Assembly (NCBI GenBank): GCA_020853155.1
Contig: JADYZL010000537.1
Span: forward strand, 1 to 18,006
DNA: 18,006 nt
Reading direction: 5' to 3'
Origin: Bryobacterales bacterium
GTDB taxonomy: Bacteria; Acidobacteriota; Terriglobia; Bryobacterales; Bryobacteraceae
Part shown: positions 7,695 to 14,801 of the stretch, in pieces
Position numbering within the stretch: the first letter of the stretch is position 1
Layout: the number at the start of each line of letters is the position of its first letter
The notes under the pieces: generated by a model
What the model saw: only the letters and a program-made list of their open reading frames with translations
Databases searched by the model: none
Told to the model about the DNA's origin: nothing
Position numbers and translations under genes: made by a program

Positions 7695-9200
7695 TCAGCC
7701 GGGTGGCCGCCAACTGTCGCGGGCCCGGATATTGCTGCCCGGAGCGGAGAAGCGCTTCCCTCCTGGCGAAGGGGCAAATGCCGGGTTCGGCTGCGCGGGC
7801 ATCGTTGCTCCGGCCGCCTTCATCCAGGCCAGCATTTCTCTCAGGAGAGCATCGCGCTTGGAGGGGTTCGTGGCGGCGAGATCCACGCGCTCGCCGATAT
7901 CCTCGCGCAGATTGTAGAGTTCCACCGCGGAGTTCGAGTCCCGTTTCTCCCAGCCTCCGTCAAGTTGCCACTCCTCGTGGTAAAGCAGCAGCTTCCAATC
8001 GCCTTTGCGCATGGCGGTGACGGGCCGCGTCCGGAAGACCGGGTCCCGCCCGCGCACTACGGGATCGTTCAGATAGCCGGGGAAATGCCAATAGATCGCC
8101 CTTTCGGCAAGGGTGCGCTTCCCCTGAAAGAGTGGCATCAGACTTTCGCCATCAAGCGGGTATCCAGCCGGCGGCCGCGCGCCGGCCAGTGCGAGGAAGG
8201 TCGGGTAGAAATCCAGGTTGCTCACGGGCGTTTCGCAAACGCTCCCCGGCTTGATCACGCCCGGCCATCGCGCGAGCAGCGCCTCCCGGATGCCCCCCTC
8301 ATAGTAGGCGCCCTTGCTGCCGCGCAACGGCTCCTGGGACGATTGCTGCGTGCCGCCGTTATCGGAGGTGAACAGCACAACCGTGTTCTCCTCGAGTCCC
8401 AGTTCCTTGAGTTTATCGAGCACGATTCCCACCGCGGCGTCCAGGTCGTAGACGCAAGCGGCGTACATCGCGGCGCCATGCTGCTTGCCTTTCGGCTTTG
8501 CCCGGAATTTCCGGATCGAGTCCGGCCGCGCTTCGAGCGTCGTGTGAATCGCGTGCTGCGCAATGTAGCAGAGAAAGGGCCGCTCCCGGTTCGTCTCGAT
8601 AAAATTACAAGCTGTGGTCGTGATCGAAAACAACCCCTTGGGGTCGTCTTCGATACCGCGCGGCCGGTTGGGATTGGGAAAGCGTGAATCGTAGTAGGTG
8701 CCGAAGCCCTGGGCCATCGGTTCGCTCCCGTCCTTGTTGCCCAAGTGCCACTTCCCGAACAAGCCGGTGACGTAACCCGCGTCCCGCATCGCTTCGGCGA
8801 ACGTGATCTTCTCCGGGTCCAGATTCACCTCATTCGGCACCGGCTCCAGCCGCATCTCCGCCACCGGACCGCGCTTGGTGCTCTGGACGGCGTAAACCGC
8901 GTGCCGCGGTGTATATTGTCCGGAGAGCAGGCAGGCGCGGCTGGGAGCACAGTTCGCCGCTCCCGCGTATGCGCTGGTGAAGGTCATGCCCTCGCGGCGC
9001 AATCCTTCAAGTCGGGGCGTCTCCATGAAGTCTGACCCGTTGAAGGGCAGATCGCGCCATCCGAGATCGTCCGCGAGGATCAGCACGATGTTTGGTGGTC
9101 GCCGCGGTTGCCCGCGCAGCCGTGCGGCCATTGCGGCCGTTGCGAGCCCACTCCACAAGAAGCCGCGCCTTGTTATTACTGCCCTGGGGAAAGTGTGCAT
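7695..9200 (-). CDS. Tat-exported type I (formylglycine) sulfatase
   Basis: This is a 501-residue arylsulfatase-family enzyme that hydrolyses sulfate esters. The N-terminus has a twin-arginine signal (ITRRGFLWSGLATAAMA, Arg11-Arg12), so it is probably exported folded. The catalytic core is intact: metal ligands in LADDLGW (Asp44-Asp45), the sulfatase motif CAPSR with Cys84 as the residue to be converted to formylglycine, GKWHLG, and the C-terminal metal site FTSDNGG. The start at 9200 has GGGAGGGG 6 bases upstream. No maturation enzyme is recognisable in the window; the EgtB at the right end shares the fold of the formylglycine-generating enzyme but is a different family. The natural substrate is probably a sulfated glycan, which fits the nearby TonB receptor only loosely. 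The selenoprotein gene is divergent. Confidence 0.93.
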   Translation of the reverse strand: MHTFPRAVITRRGFLWSGLATAAMAARLRGQPRRPPNIVLILADDLGWRDLPFNGSDFMETPRLEGLRREGMTFTSAYAGAANCAPSRACLLSGQYTPRHAVYAVQSTKRGPVAEMRLEPVPNEVNLDPEKITFAEAMRDAGYVTGLFGKWHLGNKDGSEPMAQGFGTYYDSRFPNPNRPRGIEDDPKGLFSITTTACNFIETNRERPFLCYIAQHAIHTTLEARPDSIRKFRAKPKGKQHGAAMYAACVYDLDAAVGIVLDKLKELGLEENTVVLFTSDNGGTQQSSQEPLRGSKGAYYEGGIREALLARWPGVIKPGSVCETPVSNLDFYPTFLALAGARPPAGYPLDGESLMPLFQGKRTLAERAIYWHFPGYLNDPVVRGRDPVFRTRPVTAMRKGDWKLLLYHEEWQLDGGWEKRDSNSAVELYNLREDIGERVDLAATNPSKRDALLREMLAWMKAAGATMPAQPNPAFAPSPGGKRFSAPGSNIRARDSWRPPG

Positions 9201-9305
9201 CTGAATCCCCTCCCGATTCCGCGAGAAACACCACGATACACCAAAGCGCTGCGTGCGTCACAGAGGAAGGCGCGTCAGCCAAGGTCCTCGCGCGAAAATA
9301 GACTC

Positions 9306-10058
9306 GTGGCCTCTCTCGACGATCTAAAGCTCCCGTATCGCCTGTTCATGCGGGCGTATCCGTACCGGAAGGTGGAATGGAGGCCGGGCGCCACGCTCAA
9401 GAAGCCACTGCGGGAAGCGAAGGTCGCGGTGGTGACGACCGCCGGTTTCTTTCTTCCCGCGCAGCGCCCGTTCGACGATTCCATTCGGGGCGGAGACGGT
9501 AGCTTTCGGGAGATCCCGGCGGGCGCGGACTTGGATTCCCTTCGCATCGGACATAAGAGCGATTCCTTCGACCACAGCGGGATCGAAGCCGACAAGAACC
9601 TGGCGCTGCCGCTGGATCGCATGCGGGAAATGCGGACGGAGGGGGAGATCGGCGGCCTCGCAAACATCCATTACAGCTTCATGGGTTCGATCATCGCCCC
9701 GAAGCGGCTGATCGCGGAGAGCGCGCCCGCAGTGGCAAGACTTCTGTTCGAGAGGGAAGTGGATGCCGTGCTGTTGACCCCCGTTTGACCGATGTGCCAT
9801 CAATCCGTCGGATTGATCCAGAGCATCATCGAGGCGTCCGGAATCCCCACGGTTTCGATCTCCCTGCTTCCAGAGGTAACGCGAAAGGTAGATCCGCCCA
9901 GGGTGCTGTTCGTCGATCGCCCGCTGGGCTTCCCCCTCGGCGAACCGGGCAATCAGAATATGCAGCGCGAGATCCTGCGCGAGGCTCTCGCGCTGCTGTC
10001 CGAATTTCCGCTGCCCGCATGGCTTGAAGCAGAGCAGAAAGTACTGTCCCGCCAGTGA
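9306..10058 (+). CDS. GrdB/PrdB-like selenoprotein with in-frame TGA read as selenocysteine
   Basis: This is one 250-residue protein if TGA 9786-9788 is read as selenocysteine (residue 161). The frame continues without shift on both sides. The part before the TGA (ending DAVLLTPV) and the part after it (PMCHQSVGLIQ, GIPTVSISLLPEV) together match the pattern I know from the glycine/sarcosine/betaine/D-proline reductase selenoprotein B-like family. The redox motif becomes Sec-Pro-Met-Cys (U-x-x-C). Earlier family features are RGGDGSFREIP, SDSFDHSG and HYSFMGSI. The start is taken as GTG 9306, where the protein-like N-terminus SLDDLKLPYRLFMRAYPYRK begins; its ribosome site is weak and ATG 9348 is an alternative. 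A SECIS-like hairpin follows the TGA. The substrate is unknown and no other Grd or Prd subunits are present. The stop is 15 bp from the end of the decarboxylase operon. Confidence 0.88.
9799..9817 (+). promoter_or_regulatory. Bacterial SECIS-like hairpin for selenocysteine insertion
   Basis: ATCAATCC (9799-9806) pairs perfectly with GGATTGAT (9810-9817) around the loop GTC (9807-9809). The loop begins 19 bases after the TGA, with G and U as its first two bases. From what is known of bacterial SECIS elements such as that of E. coli fdhF, a short hairpin at about this distance with G/GU at the loop start is what SelB binds. A weaker outer pairing of GATG (9791-9794) with CATC (9824-9827) across an internal loop is possible. 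Confidence 0.72.
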
Positions 10059-10073
10059 CAGGCGGAATGGAGC

Positions 10074-11210
10074 CTACTGCGTGAGAGCGCTCCACAACAC
10101 ACCGGCGGCGATTGCCGAACCGATCACGCCCGCCACGTTCGGGCCCATGGCGTGCATAAGCAGGTAGTTTGTCTTGTCATATTCCTGGCCAACGACGTGA
10201 GCTACTCTGGCCGAATCGGGCACTGCGGAAACGCCCGCCGCGCCGATTAGCGGATTCACCCGGTTTTCCTTGCTCAGGAACAGGTTCATGACCTTCGCGA
10301 AGAGCACTCCGCCAGCCGTGGCCACGGCGAACGACGCCGCACCCAGCGCGAAGATCTTGATTGATTGCGGCGTCAGGAAGCTCCGCGCCTCGGTCGAGAC
10401 CCCAACGATGAAGCCGAGGATGATCGTTACCGTGTCAATGAGACCGTTCCGCGCGGTGTTCGCCAACCGCTCCGTCACGCCCGATTCTTTCAGCAGGTTG
10501 CCGAAGAAGAGCATACCGAGCAGGTTCAGCGCACTTGGAACGATAAATGCAGTGGCGAGAAAGCCGACGACTGGGAAAAGGATCTTCTCCCTCTTGGTCA
10601 CCTGCCGCGGAGGCTTCATCCGAATAAGGCGTTCCTTGCTGGTTGTCAGAAGCCTCATGATGGGCGGCTGGATCACAGGGACCAGCGCCATGTAGGAATA
10701 TGCCGAAACAGCGATAGCTCCCAACAATTCCGGAGCGAGCTTCGAGGAGAGGAAAATGGCTGTAGGCCCGTCCGCTCCGCCGATGATGCCAATTGCGCCC
10801 GCTTCCGCGGGCGTAAACCCGAGGTAGATAGCACCGAACAATGTGGTGAAGATCCCGAGCTGGGCCGCCGCGCCCAGAAAGAGCAGCTTCGGATTGGAGA
10901 GCAAGGTTGAGAAATCGGTCATGGCCCCGATCCCCAGGAAGACGAGCGGAGGGAACCACCCATAGCGCACGCCGTGGTAGAGGATGTTCAGCACCGAGAG
11001 GTCTTCGCGGTACCCGATGCCCATTCCTTCCATGAAGGGGATGTTCCCCACGAGCATGCCGAAGCCGATTGGTACCAGGAGCAGCGGTTCATACTCCTTG
11101 GTGATCGCAAGATAAATGAAAGCGCAACCCACCACCATCATGATGATGTTGCCAATAGCCACCTGGCCAAAGCCGCTGGTGGTATAGAAAGTGTGTAGGA
11201 ATTCCACCAT
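10074..11210 (-). CDS. mmdB: Sodium-pumping decarboxylase beta subunit (MmdB/OadB family)
   Basis: This 378-residue polytopic membrane protein of the OadB/MmdB/GcdB family decarboxylates carboxybiotin and exports Na+. The family signature GIIGGADGPTAIFLSSKLAP is at residues 141-160, including Asp147 in the motif known to be essential for sodium coupling. Many hydrophobic segments follow, and the C-terminus NVAGVIGSAIAAGVLWSAL is typical. The length is close to that of Veillonella-type beta subunits. The start is 3 bp after the stop of the biotin carrier gene, with an AGAGGT ribosome site formed by its last codons. It is the last gene of the operon; the convergent selenoprotein ends 15 bp away. 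Substrate specificity comes from the alpha subunit, so the name follows that assignment. Confidence 0.93.
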   Translation of the reverse strand: MVEFLHTFYTTSGFGQVAIGNIIMMVVGCAFIYLAITKEYEPLLLVPIGFGMLVGNIPFMEGMGIGYREDLSVLNILYHGVRYGWFPPLVFLGIGAMTDFSTLLSNPKLLFLGAAAQLGIFTTLFGAIYLGFTPAEAGAIGIIGGADGPTAIFLSSKLAPELLGAIAVSAYSYMALVPVIQPPIMRLLTTSKERLIRMKPPRQVTKREKILFPVVGFLATAFIVPSALNLLGMLFFGNLLKESGVTERLANTARNGLIDTVTIILGFIVGVSTEARSFLTPQSIKIFALGAASFAVATAGGVLFAKVMNLFLSKENRVNPLIGAAGVSAVPDSARVAHVVGQEYDKTNYLLMHAMGPNVAGVIGSAIAAGVLWSALTQ

Positions 11211-11213
11211 GGC

Positions 11214-11636
11214 TTAACCTCTAATGGTGACAAGAATGTCACCTTCTAATACGCTTTGTCCCTGTGAGATGTGTACCTTCTCGACGGTGCCGTCGAGAAG
11301 AGCCGCAATCTCGTTCTCCATTTTCATGGCTTCGAGAATCGCCATGCACTGGCCGGCTTTCACCGTGTCGCCCTCCTTCACATGCACGGCTTGAATCACG
11401 CCCGGCAGAGGCGATTTTACGTCGCCCGCGCTCCCTTCCGGCTTTACGCGCGCGGGTTGAGGGCCGCTCCCCGCCACCACCTTCGGCCGCTCGATCCGCG
11501 TGGTTTGCTTCCGCTCGCGATGAACGTCCACGTCAAGCGTTACCCCGTTCACGGTGACGCGCGCGGAGTTCCCCTCGAAGCTCTCAATGGTGACTTCGTA
11601 GGCGTTTCCGCCAATGGTGTATTTGAATGTGTTCAT
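11214..11636 (-). CDS. mmdC: Biotin carboxyl carrier subunit of the decarboxylase
   Basis: This is a 140-residue biotin carrier. The C-terminal biotinyl domain (about residues 72-140) carries EAMKMENEI with Lys105 as the biotinylation site, 35 residues from the end as usual. The N-terminal part (MNTFKYTIGGNAYEVTIESF) is the small beta domain seen in gamma subunits of methylmalonyl-CoA decarboxylase and in pyruvate and propionyl carboxylases. The two are joined by a Pro/Ala/Gly-containing linker (about 50-71). The protein would shuttle the carboxyl group from the alpha subunit to the membrane pump MmdB. It sits 6 bp after the delta gene and 3 bp before the beta gene, which indicates translational coupling. 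Biotin ligase must be supplied from elsewhere. Confidence 0.93.
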   Translation of the reverse strand: MNTFKYTIGGNAYEVTIESFEGNSARVTVNGVTLDVDVHRERKQTTRIERPKVVAGSGPQPARVKPEGSAGDVKSPLPGVIQAVHVKEGDTVKAGQCMAILEAMKMENEIAALLDGTVEKVHISQGQSVLEGDILVTIRG

Positions 11637-11642
11637 GGCTAG

Positions 11643-12107
11643 CTACTTTCTGCGGAACATCTCCACATTGTCGAAAATGATTTGAGTTTTGGCCGCGTTC
11701 CACCAGGGCGAGAAGGGGCGAGTGATCTTTCGGATCGTGATCTCCTCCGCCGTGCCTTCATCGAAGGTCCGTAAGTCCATGTATAGGGCGAGGGCGATCG
11801 CGCTGGCCATTTCGGAGGTAACCTCGACGGGCATTTTCTCCGCCGCATCGCCGGAGTTCTCCGCGGAAACCATCACGGTCCGCCTGTCGGAGAGCTTTCG
11901 CAGAAAGATTAGAAAGAGATAGATCGCGAAGAGCCCGGAGAACACGGCGATCATCCCGACCACCAGCAGCATGACGGCGAGAGCGACTGGCCCCCCCATC
12001 TCGATTTCCGCTCGCGGGTGTACGGGAACGGGCGCGTTGGCCTGCGCCATTGCAATCGCCGCCGTACAGAGGAGCAGTGCAAGGAGTGTTTGGATTCTCG
12101 TTCGCAT
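11643..12107 (-). CDS. mmdD: OadG-like delta subunit of the sodium-pump decarboxylase
   Basis: This is a 154-residue protein with an N-terminal signal-like helix (MRTRIQTLLALLLCTAAIAMA), a second membrane segment at about 41-70 (VALAVMLLVVGMIAVFSGLF...) and a cytoplasmic tail. The tail features EVTSEMASAIALALYM and ITRPFSPWWNAAK recall the OadG/MmdD family, the small subunits that hold the complex together. It is longer than Veillonella-type delta subunits and carries an extra hydrophobic N-terminus, which may be a cleaved signal (AMA-QA). The start has AGGAG (12118-12114) overlapping the alpha stop codon. The gene order alpha-delta-gamma-beta supports the call more than similarity alone, because this family is poorly conserved. 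Confidence 0.78.
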   Translation of the reverse strand: MRTRIQTLLALLLCTAAIAMAQANAPVPVHPRAEIEMGGPVALAVMLLVVGMIAVFSGLFAIYLFLIFLRKLSDRRTVMVSAENSGDAAEKMPVEVTSEMASAIALALYMDLRTFDEGTAEEITIRKITRPFSPWWNAAKTQIIFDNVEMFRRK

Positions 12108-12116
12108 CTCAGTCTC

Positions 12117-13661
12117 CTAGAGCGGGATGTTCCCGTGCTTCTTGGGCGGATTCATGTCGCGCTTTGTGCTCAGCATCTCCAGGGCGCGGATCAGCCGGAA
12201 TCGCGTCTTGTCCGGTTCGATCACGTCGTCCAGGTAGCCAAGCTCGGCGGCCAGATATGGGTTCATGAACTGGTCTTCGTATTGCTTCGTGAGTTCGGCC
12301 AGCTTGGCGGACGGGTCCGCCGCTTCCTTGATCTGTTTGCCGTAGATGATCTCCGCCGCGCCACCCGCGCCCATCACGGCAATCTCGGCTTGAGGCCACG
12401 CATAGTTCGCATCCGCGCGCAAGTGTTTTGAGGCCATCACGCAGTAGGCGCCGCCGTATGCTTTGCGTGTGATCACGGTCACCTTGGGCACCGTGGCTTC
12501 GGCATAGGCATAGAGCAATTTGGCGCCATGCGGGATGATGCCGCCATGCTCTTGCGCCGATCCGGGCAGGAAGCCCGGAACATCGACGAAAGTGACGAGC
12601 GGAATGTTGAAGGCGTCGCAGAATCGCACGAAGCGGGCCGCCTTGCGGGAGGCGTTGATATCGAGCACGCCCGCGAGGTACTTGGGCTGATTGGCCACGA
12701 TGCCAACCGATCTCCCATTCAGCCGCGCGAACGCCGTGAGGATGTTCGGCGCATAGTAGCGCTGCACTTCCAGGAAGTTCTTATCGTCCACCACGAGGCC
12801 TATGACATCCTTCATGTCGTAAGGCTTGTTGGCGTCGTTGGGAATGATCGTATTAAGATCGGCCTCGGCGCGGCTGATCGGGTCGTTCGTCGGGTAGTAG
12901 GGTGGCTCGCCCAGGTTGTTCTGCGGCAGATAGCTTAGCAGCACCTTGATCAACTCGATGGATTCTTCCTCGGTTTCGGTCACCAGGTGGCAGGCGCCGC
13001 TCTTCGCCGCGTGGATCATCGCACCGCCGAGATTCTCCGTGTCGATATCCTCGCCCGTGACGGACTTCACCACTTTGGGACCCGTAATAAACATGTAAGA
13101 GCCCTTGTTCATGATGGTGAAATCGGTGATCGCCGGCGAGTATACGGCGCCGCCCGCACAGGGGCCGAGGATGGCGGAAATCTGCGGGATCACACCGGAG
13201 GCGAGGGTGTTGCGAAGGAAAATGTCCGCGTAACCCGCGAGCGAGAGAACTCCCTCCTGGATACGCGCGCCGCCGGAATCGTTGAGACCCACGAACGGCG
13301 CGCCCACCTTGATCGCGGCATCCATCACCTTGCAAATCTTCTTCGCGAAGGTCTCCGAGAGCGAGCCCCCGAACACAGTGAAGTCTTGGGAGAAAACGAA
13401 CACCTGCCGGCTGTTCACTGTACCGAAGCCGCAAACCACGCCATCGCCGGCGATCCGGGTCTCTTCGAGGCCGAAATCGTGGCAACGGTGCTTGACGAAC
13501 ATGTCGAACTCTTCGAAGCTCCCCTCGTCGAGCAGCATGTCCACGCGCTCGCGGGCGGTGTACTTGCCCTTGGCGTGCTGGGCGTCGATCCTGGCCTGGC
13601 CGCCGCCAAGCTTGGCTTTCTCCCGGTTCTCCCGTAATTTCAGAATCTTCTGTTCGATCAT
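12117..13661 (-). CDS. mmdA: Carboxyltransferase alpha subunit, probable methylmalonyl-CoA decarboxylase
   Basis: This is a 514-residue acyl-CoA carboxyltransferase of the propionyl-CoA carboxylase beta/MmdA family. The N-half crotonase-like domain shows FVGLNDSGGARIQEGVLSLA and ILGPCAGGAVYSPAITDF. The C-half shows VDVPGFLPGSAQEHGGIIPHGAK and ITRKAYGGAYCVMASK, the oxyanion-hole and acyl-CoA/biotin pocket regions. As the first gene of an operon with a biotin carrier and an OadB-type pump, its likely job is to move the carboxyl group from (S)-methylmalonyl-CoA to biotin, releasing propionyl-CoA. Glutaconyl-CoA or malonyl-type substrates cannot be excluded. No biotin carboxylase gene is adjacent, which argues against a simple ATP-driven carboxylase. 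ATG 13661 has AAGGA a few bases upstream. The delta gene follows after 9 bp. Confidence 0.93.
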   Translation of the reverse strand: MIEQKILKLRENREKAKLGGGQARIDAQHAKGKYTARERVDMLLDEGSFEEFDMFVKHRCHDFGLEETRIAGDGVVCGFGTVNSRQVFVFSQDFTVFGGSLSETFAKKICKVMDAAIKVGAPFVGLNDSGGARIQEGVLSLAGYADIFLRNTLASGVIPQISAILGPCAGGAVYSPAITDFTIMNKGSYMFITGPKVVKSVTGEDIDTENLGGAMIHAAKSGACHLVTETEEESIELIKVLLSYLPQNNLGEPPYYPTNDPISRAEADLNTIIPNDANKPYDMKDVIGLVVDDKNFLEVQRYYAPNILTAFARLNGRSVGIVANQPKYLAGVLDINASRKAARFVRFCDAFNIPLVTFVDVPGFLPGSAQEHGGIIPHGAKLLYAYAEATVPKVTVITRKAYGGAYCVMASKHLRADANYAWPQAEIAVMGAGGAAEIIYGKQIKEAADPSAKLAELTKQYEDQFMNPYLAAELGYLDDVIEPDKTRFRLIRALEMLSTKRDMNPPKKHGNIPL

Positions 13662-13724
13662 GTTGTTCCTTGCTCCTTCCGCCCGCAGACGCCATTCGCC
13701 CTTACGCGGATTGCCTGGCGCCGT

Positions 13725-13753
13725 GATGTCAAACTAGTGCTGTAATGTCAAAC
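13725..13753 (-). promoter_or_regulatory. Possible promoter/operator of the decarboxylase operon with repeated GTTTGACAT
   Basis: On the minus strand GTTTGACAT occurs twice, as the complement of 13745-13753 and 13726-13734, with starts 19 bp apart. Each contains TTGACA, the consensus -35 hexamer. The upstream copy is followed after 17 bp by CATCAC, a poor -10. The pair lies 65-92 bp before mmdA. It could be a promoter or a tandem regulator site. Confidence 0.35.
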
Positions 13754-13844
13754 ATCGGACGCAGCGGTCCTGTTTGCGCCGGTAAGGCGCACCTCTCCCG
13801 ATTGGCCCCGGCCGGAGATTCCCTCGCCGCCGGGAATGATTCGA

Positions 13845-14165
13845 TTAGTACGAGAGCGTCCCGGTTCGCGGATCGTCCGGATGCGGCAGATAGAGCGTTT
13901 GGCACCTTTCGCAGCGGTAGATCTCCGCGTTCGCGCCCACTCGCTCCGCCACTTCGGGGCCGGAGCGGAACCATCGCTTGAGATGCCCAGCGCAGATCTT
14001 CCCTTTCGCGTCTCTCTGGTTGCACGCGCGCATCCGGGGAAGCCGCTGCTTCACGAGAGTGCCGTCACTCAGGGTGCAGATCACGCTGGGGTCCGGTCCC
14101 GGCGGAGCCGGGGGAGTCGCTTCCACTGGGGGTGGGGCGTTTTGATCTGAACTGATCTCGGACAT
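13845..14165 (-). CDS. Small cysteine-rich protein, possible zinc ribbon, function unknown
   Basis: This is a 106-residue protein that I do not recognise. The first 27 residues are acidic and proline-rich (NAPPPVEATPPAPPGPDP) and probably disordered. The rest carries Cys48, Cys58, His61 and a CERC pair at 85-88 followed by QTLYLPHP, a spacing that could bind one zinc ion as a ribbon. No signal peptide or membrane segment is seen. A DNA-, RNA- or protein-binding adaptor is conceivable but is only inferred from the cysteines. It is upstream of mmdA on the same strand with a 183-bp gap, so it is probably not part of that operon. The ribosome site is weak, and AT-rich sequence (TATTATAAAAG) just before the ATG may belong to its promoter. 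Confidence 0.65.
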   Translation of the reverse strand: MSEISSDQNAPPPVEATPPAPPGPDPSVICTLSDGTLVKQRLPRMRACNQRDAKGKICAGHLKRWFRSGPEVAERVGANAEIYRCERCQTLYLPHPDDPRTGTLSY

Positions 14166-14348
14166 ATCTGTCTTTTATAATAGCGCAAGTATACACCGCG
14201 AGGTTAGATTGAAACCCGAAATTCCGAAATTTCATCAAATTTTCATTTTTGGTCTACAGAGAGGATGGCGGAGGGCGGCTTGGGGCAGAGGAGGGGCGGC
14301 GTTGCCTGGCAATTCCCATGCTGCGGCAAGGGGTGGCGAACCGCCGGT
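14166..14348. other. Short intergenic region with AT-rich stretch
   Basis: The side nearest 14165 is AT-rich (about 14165-14250), as expected for the promoter of the cysteine-rich protein; a TATACT hexamer on the minus strand lies about 30 bases before its ATG, without a good -35. Nothing else was recognised. Confidence 0.3.
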
Positions 14349-14543
14349 TTACCGGAGTCCGGTCAGGACACGGGCGGGCAGCGTCACGACGGTCCAAACC
14401 AGTTGCAACGCGCCGCCCACCGCGATCCCGACAATCCGGAAGGGAAGCAGGACGAGCCACACCAGGGGGTAGGCAACCAGCGCGAGCAGAGCGAGCGGCC
14501 ATGAAATCACGAACAGCAGACACCAGAGCAGGAACGTGAACAT
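14349..14543 (-). CDS. Small two-helix membrane protein
   Basis: This is a 64-residue very hydrophobic protein. MFTFLLWCLLFVISWPLALL, continuing to WLVLLPFRIV, forms one or two tightly spaced membrane helices, and a third hydrophobic stretch (GIAVGGALQLVWTVVTLPA) precedes a short basic end (RVLTGLR). Start 14543 is chosen because AGGAGG lies 4 bases ahead; longer in-frame extensions are arginine-rich and not protein-like. Small membrane proteins of this look occur in many bacteria without a known role. No operon partner is evident: the next minus-strand gene begins 183 bp downstream and the plus-strand gene upstream is divergent. Function is unknown. Confidence 0.65.
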   Translation of the reverse strand: MFTFLLWCLLFVISWPLALLALVAYPLVWLVLLPFRIVGIAVGGALQLVWTVVTLPARVLTGLR

Positions 14544-14801
14544 CGGGCCTCCTATAAGATTCCCTGCACTAACAATACGGCCGGCGCGGGAAATTGTTCC
14601 CCGCCGCGCGTTCGGATGCCCTCGCCAACTGCCTGCCCAGCCAGACCGGAGGCCCCGCGCCGAGGCATGGTAAAACAAGGGTAGGCTCTGGACTCACCGC
14701 ATGCGCGGGGATGGGTTGCTTTCAACCAGCCGGCCCGCGAAATCGAAACCCTTTGGCGGCGGGCCGCCTCAGATCCTCAACGAGAGAAGGGACGTATCTT
14801 C

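Noticed and set aside
9306..10058. Reading the selenoprotein locus as a pseudogene broken by a nonsense mutation
   Set aside because: The frame resumes directly after the TGA with family-like sequence, the TGA sits in a U-x-x-C motif, and a SECIS-like hairpin follows at the right distance. No frameshift or other decay is seen.
10047..10066. Small hairpin (CCGCC/GGCGG) at the end of the selenoprotein gene as a terminator
   Set aside because: Only 5 base pairs, no U-run and partly inside the coding region; too weak to call.
12853..13695. Arg/Gly-rich 280-codon minus-strand frame overlapping mmdA
   Set aside because: It is an out-of-frame shadow of the carboxyltransferase gene with no coherent domain.
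13778..13792. GCGCC/GGCGC hairpin after the cysteine-rich small protein gene
   Set aside because: A 5-bp GC stem is common by chance at this base composition and no U-run follows.
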